64,000 nt of DNA, taken from assembly GCA_047967505.1 (NCBI GenBank), contig CM106539.1. The stretch is one strand, 5' to 3'. Under the pieces are notes generated by a model that worked only from the letters and a program-made list of their open reading frames with translations, was not told the origin of the DNA and did no database searches. The stretch is from Dipteris shenzhenensis (taxonomy: Eukaryota; Polypodiophyta; Polypodiopsida; Gleicheniales). Made by a program: the position numbers and the translations under genes. Position 1 is the first letter of the stretch; each line of letters starts with the position of its first letter. Below are positions 1 through 9,894 of this stretch, piece after piece.

Positions 1-208
1 ACATTGCAAAGGAAAGGGGAAAAAAAATAAAAGGGGCCATTTTAAGTAGCAGTGTATCACGGCAAGTAACGTGGAGTGGGCGCTTCATTGAATGAGCATG
101 GGGAAGTACCACTATTTTTTCAACTCCTCTTTCTTCTATCACACTTAAATTCATTTCATACACTTTTAGCTCATCACGAAGCTTAATTGAAAACTTGATT
201 AGTTCCAT

Positions 209-628
209 TTGCATTTCCAAAACATGGAAGATAATCAAGAATTCACACCTAAAAATGTTCCACAACTCACATTAAACCTCATAGAAACAACACCCTACAC
301 CCCTATCTACCAAAACATATTTGAGCCATTATCTGATAACCCTCAACCACCTACCAAACCTCCACCAAAAACACCATCACCACCACACTACCCAGACAAT
401 TCAATCCAAGAATTTCTTCAAGGATTGTTGATGGTAATAAGTGACACAAGTCAAAGAGAAATACCCTTAAAAAGGAAATTATTTGAGGACCAGGCAGACC
501 CTTTAGAAAAGGCTAAGAAAAGAAGGTTTGACCCTAAGGAGTGGCTTGAGTTTCCAAAGTACAATGGGGTTAGGCAATTGGAGAAACTCCTCGATTGGAT
601 TAGATATTTCCAATTGTACTTTGTATAA
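209..628 (+). pseudogene. gag N-terminal fragment of element A
   Basis: This is a 139-residue open frame with a proline-rich stretch (PPTKPPPKTPSPP) and a basic segment KRKLFED..KAKKRR. It ends where homology to gag breaks off. The same protein is encoded on the minus strand at 58361-58879, where it continues into a Retrotrans_gag-like domain and a zinc knuckle; here that part is deleted. A has one copy of the 'YQN.F.PLS' unit that is triplicated in B. The methionine at 224 (MEDNQ) may be the true start, since the upstream sequence is the conserved leader. Confidence 0.7.
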
Positions 629-659
629 TTTGATCATATAGAAGATGAGAAGAAAATGA

Positions 660-1316
660 ACAAATCCTTATTGTTATAGATAGACTAAGTAAATCGGCCC
701 ATTTCATTCCATGTAAGAAGAACATCACTGCCATAGAAACCGCTAAGTTATTTATTAAAGAAATCTTTAGATTACATGGATAACCTAAATATAGCACATC
801 AAATAATGATCCCAAGTTCCAAAGCCGATTCTGGCAAGCCCTTTTCGAGAACTTAGGAACTAAATTGCAATTCTTCACTACATATCACCCATCGACCGAC
901 GGACAAAGTGGCATAGCTAACCAAGCTATTATGCAATTGTTACGTAGTTATGTCCATGACAACCCTACCCTATGGGAAGTATATTTACCTCATTAGAGTT
1001 TTCATATCTAGCAACTCAACCCATTCTGCTACCCGCAAGGCACCATTGAGATCACCTATGGCCAAGTCCTTCCCACACCCATGACACATTTAGTAGATAG
1101 GATTTTGGCAGCTAATCAGTTTGCTGAAGATGTGCTCGAAGTAGTTACAGAGGTTAGATCACATATTCAGCAAGCTTAAGAAGTCTAGAGTACCAAGAAT
1201 AGATAGATATCTCAATATTTGGTAAAGTTTAAAGGATATCCAATGGAAGATTGTCACTGGTTCGCTGAAGATCACTACCGCGCTCTTGTTGAAGATTATT
1301 TGAAGGCACACAAATG
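660..1316 (+). pseudogene. gypsy integrase C-terminal half plus chromodomain remnant (element A)
   Basis: Conceptual translation gives the hallmark segments of Ty3 integrase: 'LSKSAHFIPCK', 'AKLFIKEIFRLHG', 'DPKFQSRFWQALFENLGT', 'TTYHPSTDGQS'. About 300 bases on, 'YLVKFKGYPMEDCHW' (about 1210-1270) matches the chromodomain consensus YLVKWKGY...TWE. Several in-frame stops are present (for example TAG near 678 and TAA near 782). The integrase would insert the cDNA, and the chromodomain would direct it to chromatin marks. This copy is dead. Confidence 0.85.
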
Positions 1317-1346
1317 AGGACATCTGCTTCCCTAAGCAAGAGGGCA

Positions 1347-1806
1347 TGTCATGAAATGATTATTTGTATTAGATCCTAGTGGATCATTCTAGGGAATCTA
1401 GCTATTACCCTATGGTTGTAACATTGTAAATTGGTCAATTGGATATAATAAAATATGCACATATGCATTAGGTCCTAGGATGGTTAGGAAAGGGTAGTAT
1501 TTTGCATGGGTATTGCATTAATAAATAGTAGGCATAAAAGAGTCATAGGCTAAGGGTAGACGAATGGGGTATGCCCAAGGGATGTGATCCCAAAAGGCAT
1601 GAGGGGTTGTCCCCTCTCGCATCATTCATGGTGTGTGAGTATGGGCATTTTCATGCATATGGATTGTGGCTTGTGATGAGCATGTAGGAAGGGTCTAGCA
1701 AAACTACACTCACGTGGGCACTCCTTCCACCCCATCTGGAGAGCCAATCTTTCTTAAATTCTACATCAGTCTCTCACATGAGCATCTTCCATCTAAATGT
1801 GTGACA
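1347..1806 (+). repeat. 3' LTR of element A (460 bp)
   Basis: It begins TGTCATGA just after a purine-rich tract (AAGCAAGAGGGCA, 1334-1346) and ends TGACA at 1802-1806. It aligns along its whole length with the inverted LTR at 60002-60459. The sequence after 1806 also occurs at 3766-3885 without the LTR next to it, which independently marks 1806/1807 as the insertion edge. Confidence 0.85.
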
Positions 1807-3890
1807 TTTTAGTTCGTGGAATACAAGAAGTTTGGCATTTCATGTGTTAATATTTTATACAGTTTCTTTTATGTAGTTGAGCATTATTTATGAGCATTGC
1901 ATGTTGAAAATAGCTTGCAATTTCTTCAATTATATCATAGCAAGCATCAACAACATGGAGACCAAGCCCGAGGCTATGAAGCTTGTGATAATTATAGGAG
2001 CCAACTTTCCTCCATAGCAACTGAGTGTGCAACTCTACCTCATGTGGAGAATGGGTTGTGGCATGTTGTATCTAGAGTGGCAAAGGAGACTAGTTTTGAC
2101 AAATCAAAATTGGCTCAGTAGGAAAGTCGTAATGAAACAGCATTGGGAATCATCAATGGAGCTCTTGGAGAAAAGTATAATTAGCACCTTGATTTGATGG
2201 CAAGTGCAACTAAGAACTCGCTGCTAGGAATGGACACTTTGTTTGGATCCCGCCTTAAAAATTCCAAGGTGATGTTAAAATGGGAGTTCTTCAGTTTCAA
2301 AATGGGTAATAATGTTTCTCTAGGTGAATATCTAAACAAGATGTTGTCTATCTTAAATCACCTCCTTCACTCAAAAATGAAAGTGGAGGACGACGATATC
2401 AAAGCTATTTTTCACACAAGCCTACCACCAATGTATCCTAGGATAGTCAAAATATTGTGTGTAAATGGAGATCTTCCCCTGCCCAAAGATGATCGCAAAA
2501 AGCCAAATGAGAGCTATGAGATGGGTTCCAACTAGGAAGAAGAATAAGACATCTTTTACACAAGCCTCTGCCACCAGCATACGCTAGGATAGTGAAAATA
2601 CTACATGTAAATGGAGATGTTTCCTTGCCCTAGAGATGATCGGCAAAAGTTGGATGAAATTTATGAGGTTTCCTACAAGGAAGAAGAATATGCTAAAGAA
2701 GAGGACGATCATCCTGATCTCAAGTGTGCGGCTACAGTGTCCTAATCTCAAGTGTGTGGCTACTATGGAGAGCCTAGACATCGAGAAGAATATTGCTACT
2801 GTAAGAGAGAAGACACCAAGAAAAAGAAAAAAGAATCCATAAAAGCAAAGGAGTCGGCACATGTGGTCGACTTACGAGAGCATATTGCAGTGTTGTGCGA
2901 GATGGAGGACACAACCTATGATAAATATGCATTCTAAAGCTGTAGAGAGATCTCTGATGGCTAGTCAATAAACTATTATTATTATAACCCCATACAATTG
3001 AGGCACAATAGTTATGTCCGTTGTCTCTATCACGTTCTTTTTCTTCCAAATATTTGGAATACCTGTGTCTTTTCGAGCACCCATCGCGGTTTATAGAGTT
3101 TTAGCGTGGTGAGCTAGAGGCCTGGGGGTCGAAGGCAAGTCCCGCATGCCTGGGTCCGTCAGGGCCCTGGTATCTTCTCCGCTCTCTGATGTTAAGTTCT
3201 GCAAAGGGTCCACACTTGAGGTGGCACTGAATAAATAAGGCGAGGGGAAAGAGTTCTCCATGAGATGTCTAGTTGTGGGTGTAAGTGCCTCACACAGCAA
3301 AGCCGGCTCTCATAATAAAACAAACATGCACTCAATTGGATTTGTGTTGTGCTAGTTTGGTAAGAACTTCTCATCTCTTTTCTAAACTTGTATGTAAGGT
3401 TCCTTTGTTTTGGATACCATATTTGTTGATAGTCTACACTTTCTTTGAGAATTGGTGTTGGAGGTAGCAAATCTCATTTGGTCCTTAGGTCAGGTAGAGG
3501 TTTAGGTGGAAGGGGGTTGGTGAGTAATATGCCAAGTGGTGCTTTGCATGGCATACTTGGTTGGAGAAATATCTCGACTGGGAGCCCGTGGTCTTTGCGG
3601 TGATCATGGAAAATTTGTAGACACCTTCCTCTCGGGTGCTCATGCAGATAGGTGTCATGATGATTAGCTTTGATTACCCCACCGAGTCCCTTGAGCTCGT
3701 CTACTTCAATGCAATGGCTAGATGTAGTGAGATGTTTATGTTTATCTGAGTTGTAATCTCTTTTTAGCTCATGGAAGACAAGGAGTTTGACATTCATGTG
3801 TTAATATTTTATGCAATTTATTTTTGTTGTAGTTGTGCATGTTTTATGAGCTTTGCATGTTGAAAATATATTGTGGTTTCCTCAAGAGAG
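1807..3890 (+). mobile_element. Degenerate Ty1/copia element with LTR remnants
   Basis: A segment of about 120 bp at 1807-1925 recurs at 3766-3885 in the same orientation, framing a copia gag remnant. After the first copy, TATATCATAGCAAGC (1931-1945) resembles a worn initiator-tRNA-Met primer site (TGGTATCAGAGCAAGC), then gag starts near 1954. I read the two copies as the ends of 5' and 3' LTRs, the first cut by element A. The rest of the 3' LTR probably lies in 3060-3765, whose start I cannot fix. No pol sequence remains. Confidence 0.6.
1954..2938 (+). pseudogene. copia gag (UBN2/Retrotran_gag-type) with degenerate zinc knuckle
   Basis: Frames here read 'METKPEAMKL..NNYRS' at the start, 'ALGIINGALGEKYN' near 2140, then a helical region with 'LFGSRLKNSKVMLKWEFFSF', 'VSLGEYLNKM' and 'SLPPMYPR' (2194-2535). 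This is the order of a copia gag domain. Near 2752 a cysteine/histidine cluster 'CGYYGEPRHREEYCYC' is a worn CCHC knuckle, followed by a lysine-rich tail. The coding line is split by stops (such as TAG at 2119) and frameshifts. A second copy of 'Y.R.VK.L.VNGD' coding sequence at 2574-2625 repeats 2437-2478. Confidence 0.7.
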
Positions 3891-3948
3891 AGGAAGGGAC
3901 TAAGTATTTGAGATAATTTTTTGTTAGTTTGTGTGACTAGGTAGCGTT

Positions 3949-3981
<33 letters not shown>

Positions 3982-3997
3982 GAGGGAGGGAGAGAGG

Positions 3998-4030
<33 letters not shown>
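3949..4030. repeat. GA microsatellite with poly-G interruption
   Basis: (GA)n, a run of G with A interruptions (GGGAGG units), then (GA)n again. Any open frame here is an artefact of the repeat. Confidence 0.95.
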
Positions 4031-4033
<3 letters not shown>

Positions 4034-6599
4034 GAATAGACTATATCTAAACAAGTAAAACACTAAACAAGGTGGCCATCAAAATGTTCAAAAATATCAC
4101 TTAGCAAGGTTTTAGGAAAAGGGAAAATAAAACATAACAATCGAAGAATAGTGGTGTTATCTATTCAATTAGTGGTAGTTTTTATTTTGTGTAACAGTCG
4201 AAGAATACAGTTAGTAGTAGTTTTTCTTTTGCAAGTTGGCATTGGATAAATAGCGATGTCAACTATTTCAAGAAATTCTTTCCTTTTGTTTTTGTCAATA
4301 GTAGTTAAACAAGCTATTATGTTTATCTAATTTGGAGCTATTAGTTCACTCAAGAGCTCTGAAGTGCAGCCATGCATGGAGGTTTTGTAGGGTAATCTGC
4401 CCAATGATAATGATGCGGCCTCCAAGGACAAAGTTGAATGGAGTGGAAGTAAACGGTCCCATGGATGAGCCTCCAAGTGTAAGCAAAATCTAACTAAACT
4501 AAGCTTAATTCACAAAGGCGCCACATCTATTGAAAACAATGATTGGATGGCGTGGATGGTGGTGTGATGCCAAAATTGATTCAAAGAGTGCTAGTGCTTT
4601 GCGCATGTGGCCGCCGGCGCTTTTGAGAGGTAACTTGCCAATTCGGGCAACCACATGCACACTTGCATGTTCACATGGGCACTCTGCTAATCAACAAAGA
4701 AGTGGCTAAAAGAAGGCAATGAGAGAAACCTCAGTCGTCGATTTTGGGCTCCGCAAGATTCTTCTGATTAGGAAAACCTGGTTAGAAGAGCTTTCAGAAA
4801 TGACACGTCGTAAACTGCAGCTACTGCAACGCAGCATCGGCTATACGAAAAGCCTAGCTCCTACTGCTCCTAGAAACGAAAAATTATGTAGATCGACAGA
4901 AACGAAATTTAAAAAATGAGGGTTGGGGCTGTCGCGACGCTTGGGATGACTGGTAATTTAGAAGCACACGGATGGTGAGACCCGTGGAGTTTAGGCTTAG
5001 AAGGACTGTATTTTCCCATCATATAATTTGTTGCGTCGAGTCTCTGTTCTGCTTTTGCTATGGGAAAACAGAAACTAATCCACTTCTCTTCTTCTTGTAG
5101 TCGATACTTTTTAGAGCACCCTTTTTGGCCTGACCTCCACCATTTTCTCCCTCTTTTTCTCTTCTTTCTTTCTATTGCTTCCAACATCGTTGTATACTTA
5201 GCTGGGTAGACTGCTTCCACAGCAGGCCATTTGATGCAAATAGTTGCATAACCTTGATGTTAAGGTTCCCATGAACTCTCTCTCCTCTTCGTATAGGGCC
5301 CCAGTTTGAAAAAACTCCTATATCAATTAATTTGTTGTTGTCGAGGGAGGGCCTATTGAATAGGGCCCCCAGTTTGAAATAACACGAGTATTTTGACCCA
5401 TCTACAACGGGATTGAAGCTTGCCTCCATTCGATTAGAAGGTTAGGATCTAAGGTTACCTTGAAATTGATCTTAAGGTTGGGATCTAAGGTTACCTTGAG
5501 ATCGGTCTTAAGGTTGGGATCTAAGGTTATGTTTAATTTCAAGGAACAAAATGAGCTCGGGGGTCTACCTACATAGGAATGGGTAGATCTTATATTCCTC
5601 ACCTAGGGTCCAAGCTTTAGAATGGACGTCGTCCCCAAGCTTATAGTTGCATTGAAACTTTAGAGATCACCTAATATATGCACATAATTTTAAGGACAAA
5701 CAATGACAAACTATATTTATGAATCCTCCAATTTATGAAAGATCTTAACAACCATGTTAAGGTATGCATCAACGGAAATTATTAATTCTGACTTGCCATC
5801 CAGCTCTAGTGAACATGGTTCAAGTTTCTTTTGGAAGCTGCCTAGGTGATCATGCTTTACCTATGTTCTACTTTCTTCTCCACTCATCCAAGGCGAAATC
5901 AAAGTCGTAACCTTGCAACAAAGAGCCCTCCCATTAAAGTCAATGAAACTTTAAGCCTGAATGGGCTTGCCTCTCATCCTCTCTTGCATTTTCTCTTCCC
6001 TAATTGTTGCATCTCCTTCCCCCTCACTTTTTGTCACTTGCTTGTCTGTCTCCTACCTTCTTGTTCAGTAATAACTTCTGAGTCATTATTGGGATTCTGC
6101 TAAGGTCCAAACTTCCTTTTGATGTGCCCACCGCCTTTGTAGGATCACCTTATTTCTTTCTTTTGTTCTTTTGTCAGTGGTAATCATCCCCTTCATCTGC
6201 ACAATTCCTTCAATCCATGAAAGATCAAGCCCAAGCTTTCATGGCTATCAAAAAGCCTTATGTAAAGCTCACGCATCATTCAAGCAATTAGTAATCATTG
6301 GAGATCGTTTTTGGGTAGTTTTGTGAATGTCTAATGGCATCTAGTTTCGATTAGTTTGAAGGGTTCCTTGACCTCGGTGCCCAATGCTCTTTAGCGGCCC
6401 CCTCGCATACAAAAACATACCACCTTGTAGATGATTAGATACCCTTCGCATACATAAGGCCTCTCATCCTTGATCCTAACAAAAAAATGCAACAGACATA
6501 ATCAATTCTCAGCATATGATAACCATAGAATCGCAAGAGGAGCCAAGTAGCCATACCCATAATCCTTGGTCCGTCAACCAGTGGCCCCGTCAGGCTAAT

Positions 6600-6603
<4 letters not shown>
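4031..6603. other. Unassigned intergenic DNA
   Basis: I see no gene with codon continuity, splice structure or transposon motifs. A near-duplicate 'TAGGGCCC(C)CAGTTTGAAA' occurs near 5292 and 5358, and a 36-bp tandem repeat lies at 5438-5544. Short open frames are isolated and not recognisable. Confidence 0.6.
5438..5544. repeat. 36-bp tandem repeat, three copies
   Basis: The unit AAGGTT(A/G)GGATCTAAGGTTACC... is repeated at 5438-5473, 5474-5509 and 5510-5544. The first two copies differ at few positions; the third diverges in its last half. Confidence 0.9.
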
Positions 6604-6638
<35 letters not shown>

Positions 6639-6666
6639 CACTCTCTCTCTCCCCTCTTCCCCCCCC

Positions 6667-6704
<38 letters not shown>

Positions 6705-6711
6705 GCTTATC

Positions 6712-6746
<35 letters not shown>
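6604..6746. repeat. Compound CT / poly-C / CT / TG microsatellite
   Basis: (CT)n at 6604-6634, a C run near 6660, (CT)n at 6672-6702 and (TG)n at 6714-6746. Both strands give long but spurious open frames. Confidence 0.95.
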
Positions 6747-6749
<3 letters not shown>

Positions 6750-6862
6750 AGTTTGCAAAAGCAATCGTTATAATGTCATTCTAATCAAGTGAGAGACATT
6801 GTAAGCAATGTGGAAATTTAATTTTGTTGGCCATAGACTTTCTTGTAAAACATGATGGGATC

Positions 6863-6898
<36 letters not shown>

Positions 6899-6992
6899 AT
6901 ACTATACTGTGTAGATGTAATATATTATATTTAATCATAATGTAATATAATATTAAATAATATCTATATAATATATATCAAGTAATATATAA

Positions 6993-7061
<69 letters not shown>
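6863..7061. repeat. TA/CA repeat, AT-rich spacer and a 62-bp CT microsatellite
   Basis: (TA)n then (CA)n at 6863-6898, an AT-rich stretch to about 6990, then uninterrupted (CT) at 6999-7061. Confidence 0.95.
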
Positions 7062-7064
<3 letters not shown>

Positions 7065-7827
7065 TTTACCTCTCTTTCTCTTTGAAATCCGAGGAAGATA
7101 CCACTGTCTATTCAGAAAAGGATTTGGCCCACTCCATAGGGTGATGGAGTACGAAGATAAAAAATGCTTGGGTTTGTTTTTATCAGAGCTCAAGCGATAG
7201 CTCAAGCGACATAGAGAAACTTTGTTGGGAGACAGACAGCCGAGACCAGCCCCACCCAGGCAAAGTACACTCAGAGACTTCTTCACTGCTAGCACCTTAG
7301 CTAGTTCTATACCCTCCCCGCCATCAGAAACCCCTGGCGCCACCACCACCTTATCACACACAGGCAGATTGCCACACTCTAGTGGTCTGATTTTGGACCG
7401 AGCCATCGCCATATCCAGGTCACGGAGGCCCAGGCTCCCAAGACCCCGTGCCCGGCACCCATATCTTCATCGAATCCGTGCCATCATTGCCAAACACAGG
7501 AAACGTGTGGCACCGAGTTATGAGATCCTAGAGCTGCCCATGATTGGGATTTTTGACATAAGAAGAGTGCAACCCTTTTATTGATTAGCTTTCTGCCTAT
7601 GCTGATCAATTGGTACTTTTAGTAAATACTTGCTTGGTATTTCATTAGTTTTGGGTCACTTGCAGTCCCTCTGACTGTAAGTACCTTTAGTAGCTCTCGC
7701 TTATTTATTTTGTTGTTCTCTTTGATGAGACAACACTAGCAGATGTATCAACTATTTTAGTCTCATAGGCCGTTTGGCCTTTTAGAGACGTTAATATATA
7801 TCTATCTATCTATCTCGCTCCTTTTTA

Positions 7828-7859
<32 letters not shown>

Positions 7860-7860
7860 A
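7062..7860 (+). other. Unassigned segment, possibly a retroelement 3' end
   Basis: 7222-7584 holds a 120-residue open frame, rich in Pro, Arg and Ser, that I do not recognise. The sequence then runs into 'GGCCGTTTGGCCTTTTAGAG' and a (TATC)n tail at 7797-7815, followed by CT repeats to 7860. A body ending in a short simple-sequence tail resembles a LINE/SINE 3' end, but no reverse-transcriptase motif supports this. Confidence 0.25.
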
Positions 7861-7888
7861 GTCCACGTGGAGTCTGTCTTGCCCTTTT

Positions 7889-7890
<2 letters not shown>

Positions 7891-7927
<37 letters not shown>

Positions 7928-8440
7928 CTTTCTATGCACAGTCTGTAGCTACACGTGGAGTTTGTCTGGCACGCGCCTCTCGCTGTCTGACACATCAGTC
8001 TGTTTGGCGCCTCCCACTATTTGTTGTCCCATCCGCGTATGCCACATCATCGATCCTCGCATCCACGCCATGTCATCAGCTCCTTGCACATGCCACATCA
8101 TCTGACGCGACGCGTAGTCCACTGGAGACTGTGCGATTGCACAATCCACTAGCCATCACGCCATGTGGCAAGCCACGATCACTTGCGTCACGCTGTCTAC
8201 CCCCACGTATCACTGCGCCCTCCACGCTCGCCACGTGTCATCTATGCCATCATCCGCTTTGGATCGGGATCATAATCGAACGGTGTGCAATGTCCAAAAC
8301 CCCCAAGCTTGCCCCGAGCCTCTACGAGCTCCCCCAAGCCACCCTGGTAAGTAAAGAAGAGGACTCCCCTTTGGGGGCACATGGCGTAGCCTTTGAAGAG
8401 CACGTGGATTCTTCAAAATAAGTAAGTATAGAAGTATATT
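7891..8440. other. CT repeat and CpG-containing unassigned segment
   Basis: After (CT)n at 7891-7921 there is a moderately GC-rich stretch with repeated short words 'GCCACATCATC', 'CCACGTGG' and 'CACGTGGAGT'. The 184-residue open frame through it (7867-8421) starts inside the microsatellite and has no recognisable domain, so I do not call it a gene. Confidence 0.4.
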
Positions 8441-9209
8441 CATTAATTAGTAGTTGTGGAGGGGGGGAAAAGAATTAAGCTAAGTAAGACAGAAAAATTA
8501 AGCAATGCACAATTAAAATGAATAAAGCAATGCAAGTTCCAGAATCTTCGTTCCATAACATTCTCGAGACATATGGCACATGCAGGGGATGTGGCAATGC
8601 AAAGAAGTATGGTAGGGAGTGAAAATGTGGGCAGTGGAACGAAGAGTGGGAGATTTGAGAGTGGAGAGCGGTGGGAGGAAGAGTGAAGAGCTTAGAGTGG
8701 AGAGTGATGGCAAGGGGAGGGGAGGGAGGAGTGATGTGAGATGGTCATCGAGGGAGGGGGGAAGCGAGGGAGGAAGAGGTTGGAGAAAGCGAGAGGCGAC
8801 AAAGAACGTGCGACGCAAGGGAGACATCGACAGAGGGACGATGTAGGGGGGATGTAAGAGGGGAAATTAGGTTGATTGGGGATTGAGAGGGGTGGAGGGG
8901 AGGGGAGGGGGGGGGGGGTTTGATTCACTCAATAACTAATTAATTGAATGGAATATTACGACATTAAATGATAGTTTTTCATAGTTTGAGCTTCTAATCT
9001 ACTTAAGATGCATTCTCATACATTCTACATCCTATTATGTGACATTGATATTTCACAAAGCCAATGGTTCATTAGGGAAAGCCAAAAGAGGCATGCCTAA
9101 GCACATCCTATCCCATTGCAGAAGTAGCATATCTTTTAAGTATGACGAGTAGCATGACTTGTCTACAACAAGTTAGAGGCGTACTCCACTGGGTCTCTAC
9201 TTGCTTATG
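8441..9209. other. Unassigned DNA with purine-rich block (8600-8925)
   Basis: Strongly G/A-biased sequence with GGGAGG and GAGTGGAG words ends in a G run near 8910-8920. AT-rich unassigned sequence follows. Confidence 0.6.
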
Positions 9210-9425
9210 CTGGTACAAACTTATTATGGACTATGATTGGATACTTCTTTTGCCATTTGTGGTGCTTAACATCTACTTGCCATTTGTGGCTAAGATTGAG
9301 ACCACAATCTTGCCGTATACTGGTACAAACTTATTGTGGACTATGATTGGATACTTCTTTAGCCATTTGTGGTGCTTAACATCACCTTGCCATTTGTGGC
9401 TAAGATTGAGGCCACAATCTTGCAG
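9210..9425. repeat. 110-bp tandem duplication
   Basis: CTGGTACAAACTTATT(A/G)TGG... occurs at 9210 and again at 9320. Both copies run through 'GCCATTTGTGGTGCTTAACATC' to 'CCACAATCTTGC'. A shorter internal echo (TTGCCATTTGTGG) lies within each unit. Confidence 0.9.
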
Positions 9426-9516
9426 TCAATGAAGTCGAGGGTCTTGTAGAAGACAATAGCGAAAGAGGTCGAGATTGAGGGACAAACCTTGCAACAAATA
9501 CTCGAGCCATTTATGT

Positions 9517-9727
9517 AGGTAGTTCCCCTTCCATCCATTCATGTCAAAGACATCAACGCAAAAGACTAATGACGACTCAAAAAAAAACTAGTTGCTCGGC
9601 AACCTCCACCTATCTATCTATCTAAGGTGGTTCCTCTCCCATCCATTCATCTCGAAGACATCATTGCAAAAGACTGATTATCGCTCAAAAAGATGCAATT
9701 GCCCAGCAACATCTATCTATCTATCTA
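9517..9727. repeat. 108-bp tandem duplication ending in TATC repeats
   Basis: AGGT(A/G)GTTCC...CCATCCATTCAT...AGACATCA..GCAAAAGACT starts at 9517 and 9625. Each unit ends in (TATC)n, which suggests the duplication and microsatellite growth are linked. Confidence 0.85.
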
Positions 9728-9780
9728 ATCTATCCATCCATCGATCTATCCATCCATCTATCAATTCATCCATCCATCCA

Positions 9781-9826
<46 letters not shown>

Positions 9827-9845
9827 CCACCAAAAAAAAAAGTGT

Positions 9846-9892
<47 letters not shown>
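9728..9892. repeat. ATCC/TATC, TG and CT compound microsatellite
   Basis: (ATCC/TATC)n to about 9788, (TG)n at 9789-9822, an A run, then (CT)n at 9849-9892. Confidence 0.95.

Positions 9893-9894
<2 letters not shown>

Larger units (their letters stand above)
1..1806 (+). mobile_element. Ty3/gypsy chromovirus-type retrotransposon, element A (5'-truncated by window, internally deleted)
   Basis: The order is leader, gag start, then an abrupt jump to integrase, chromodomain remnant and a complete 3' LTR. Protease, reverse transcriptase and RNase H are missing, so a large internal deletion lies around 630-660. The leader and gag match element B near 58.4-59.1 kb on the other strand, and the LTR matches B's LTR at 60002-60459, so both belong to one family. 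The 5' LTR lies outside the window. Stops and frameshifts make it inactive. Gypsy-type assignment follows from the integrase sequence and the chromodomain after it. Confidence 0.85.

Noticed and set aside
7867-8421. 184-residue plus-strand frame
   Set aside because: It begins within CT repeats and has no domain; repeated 'CCACATCATC' words suggest non-coding repeat DNA.
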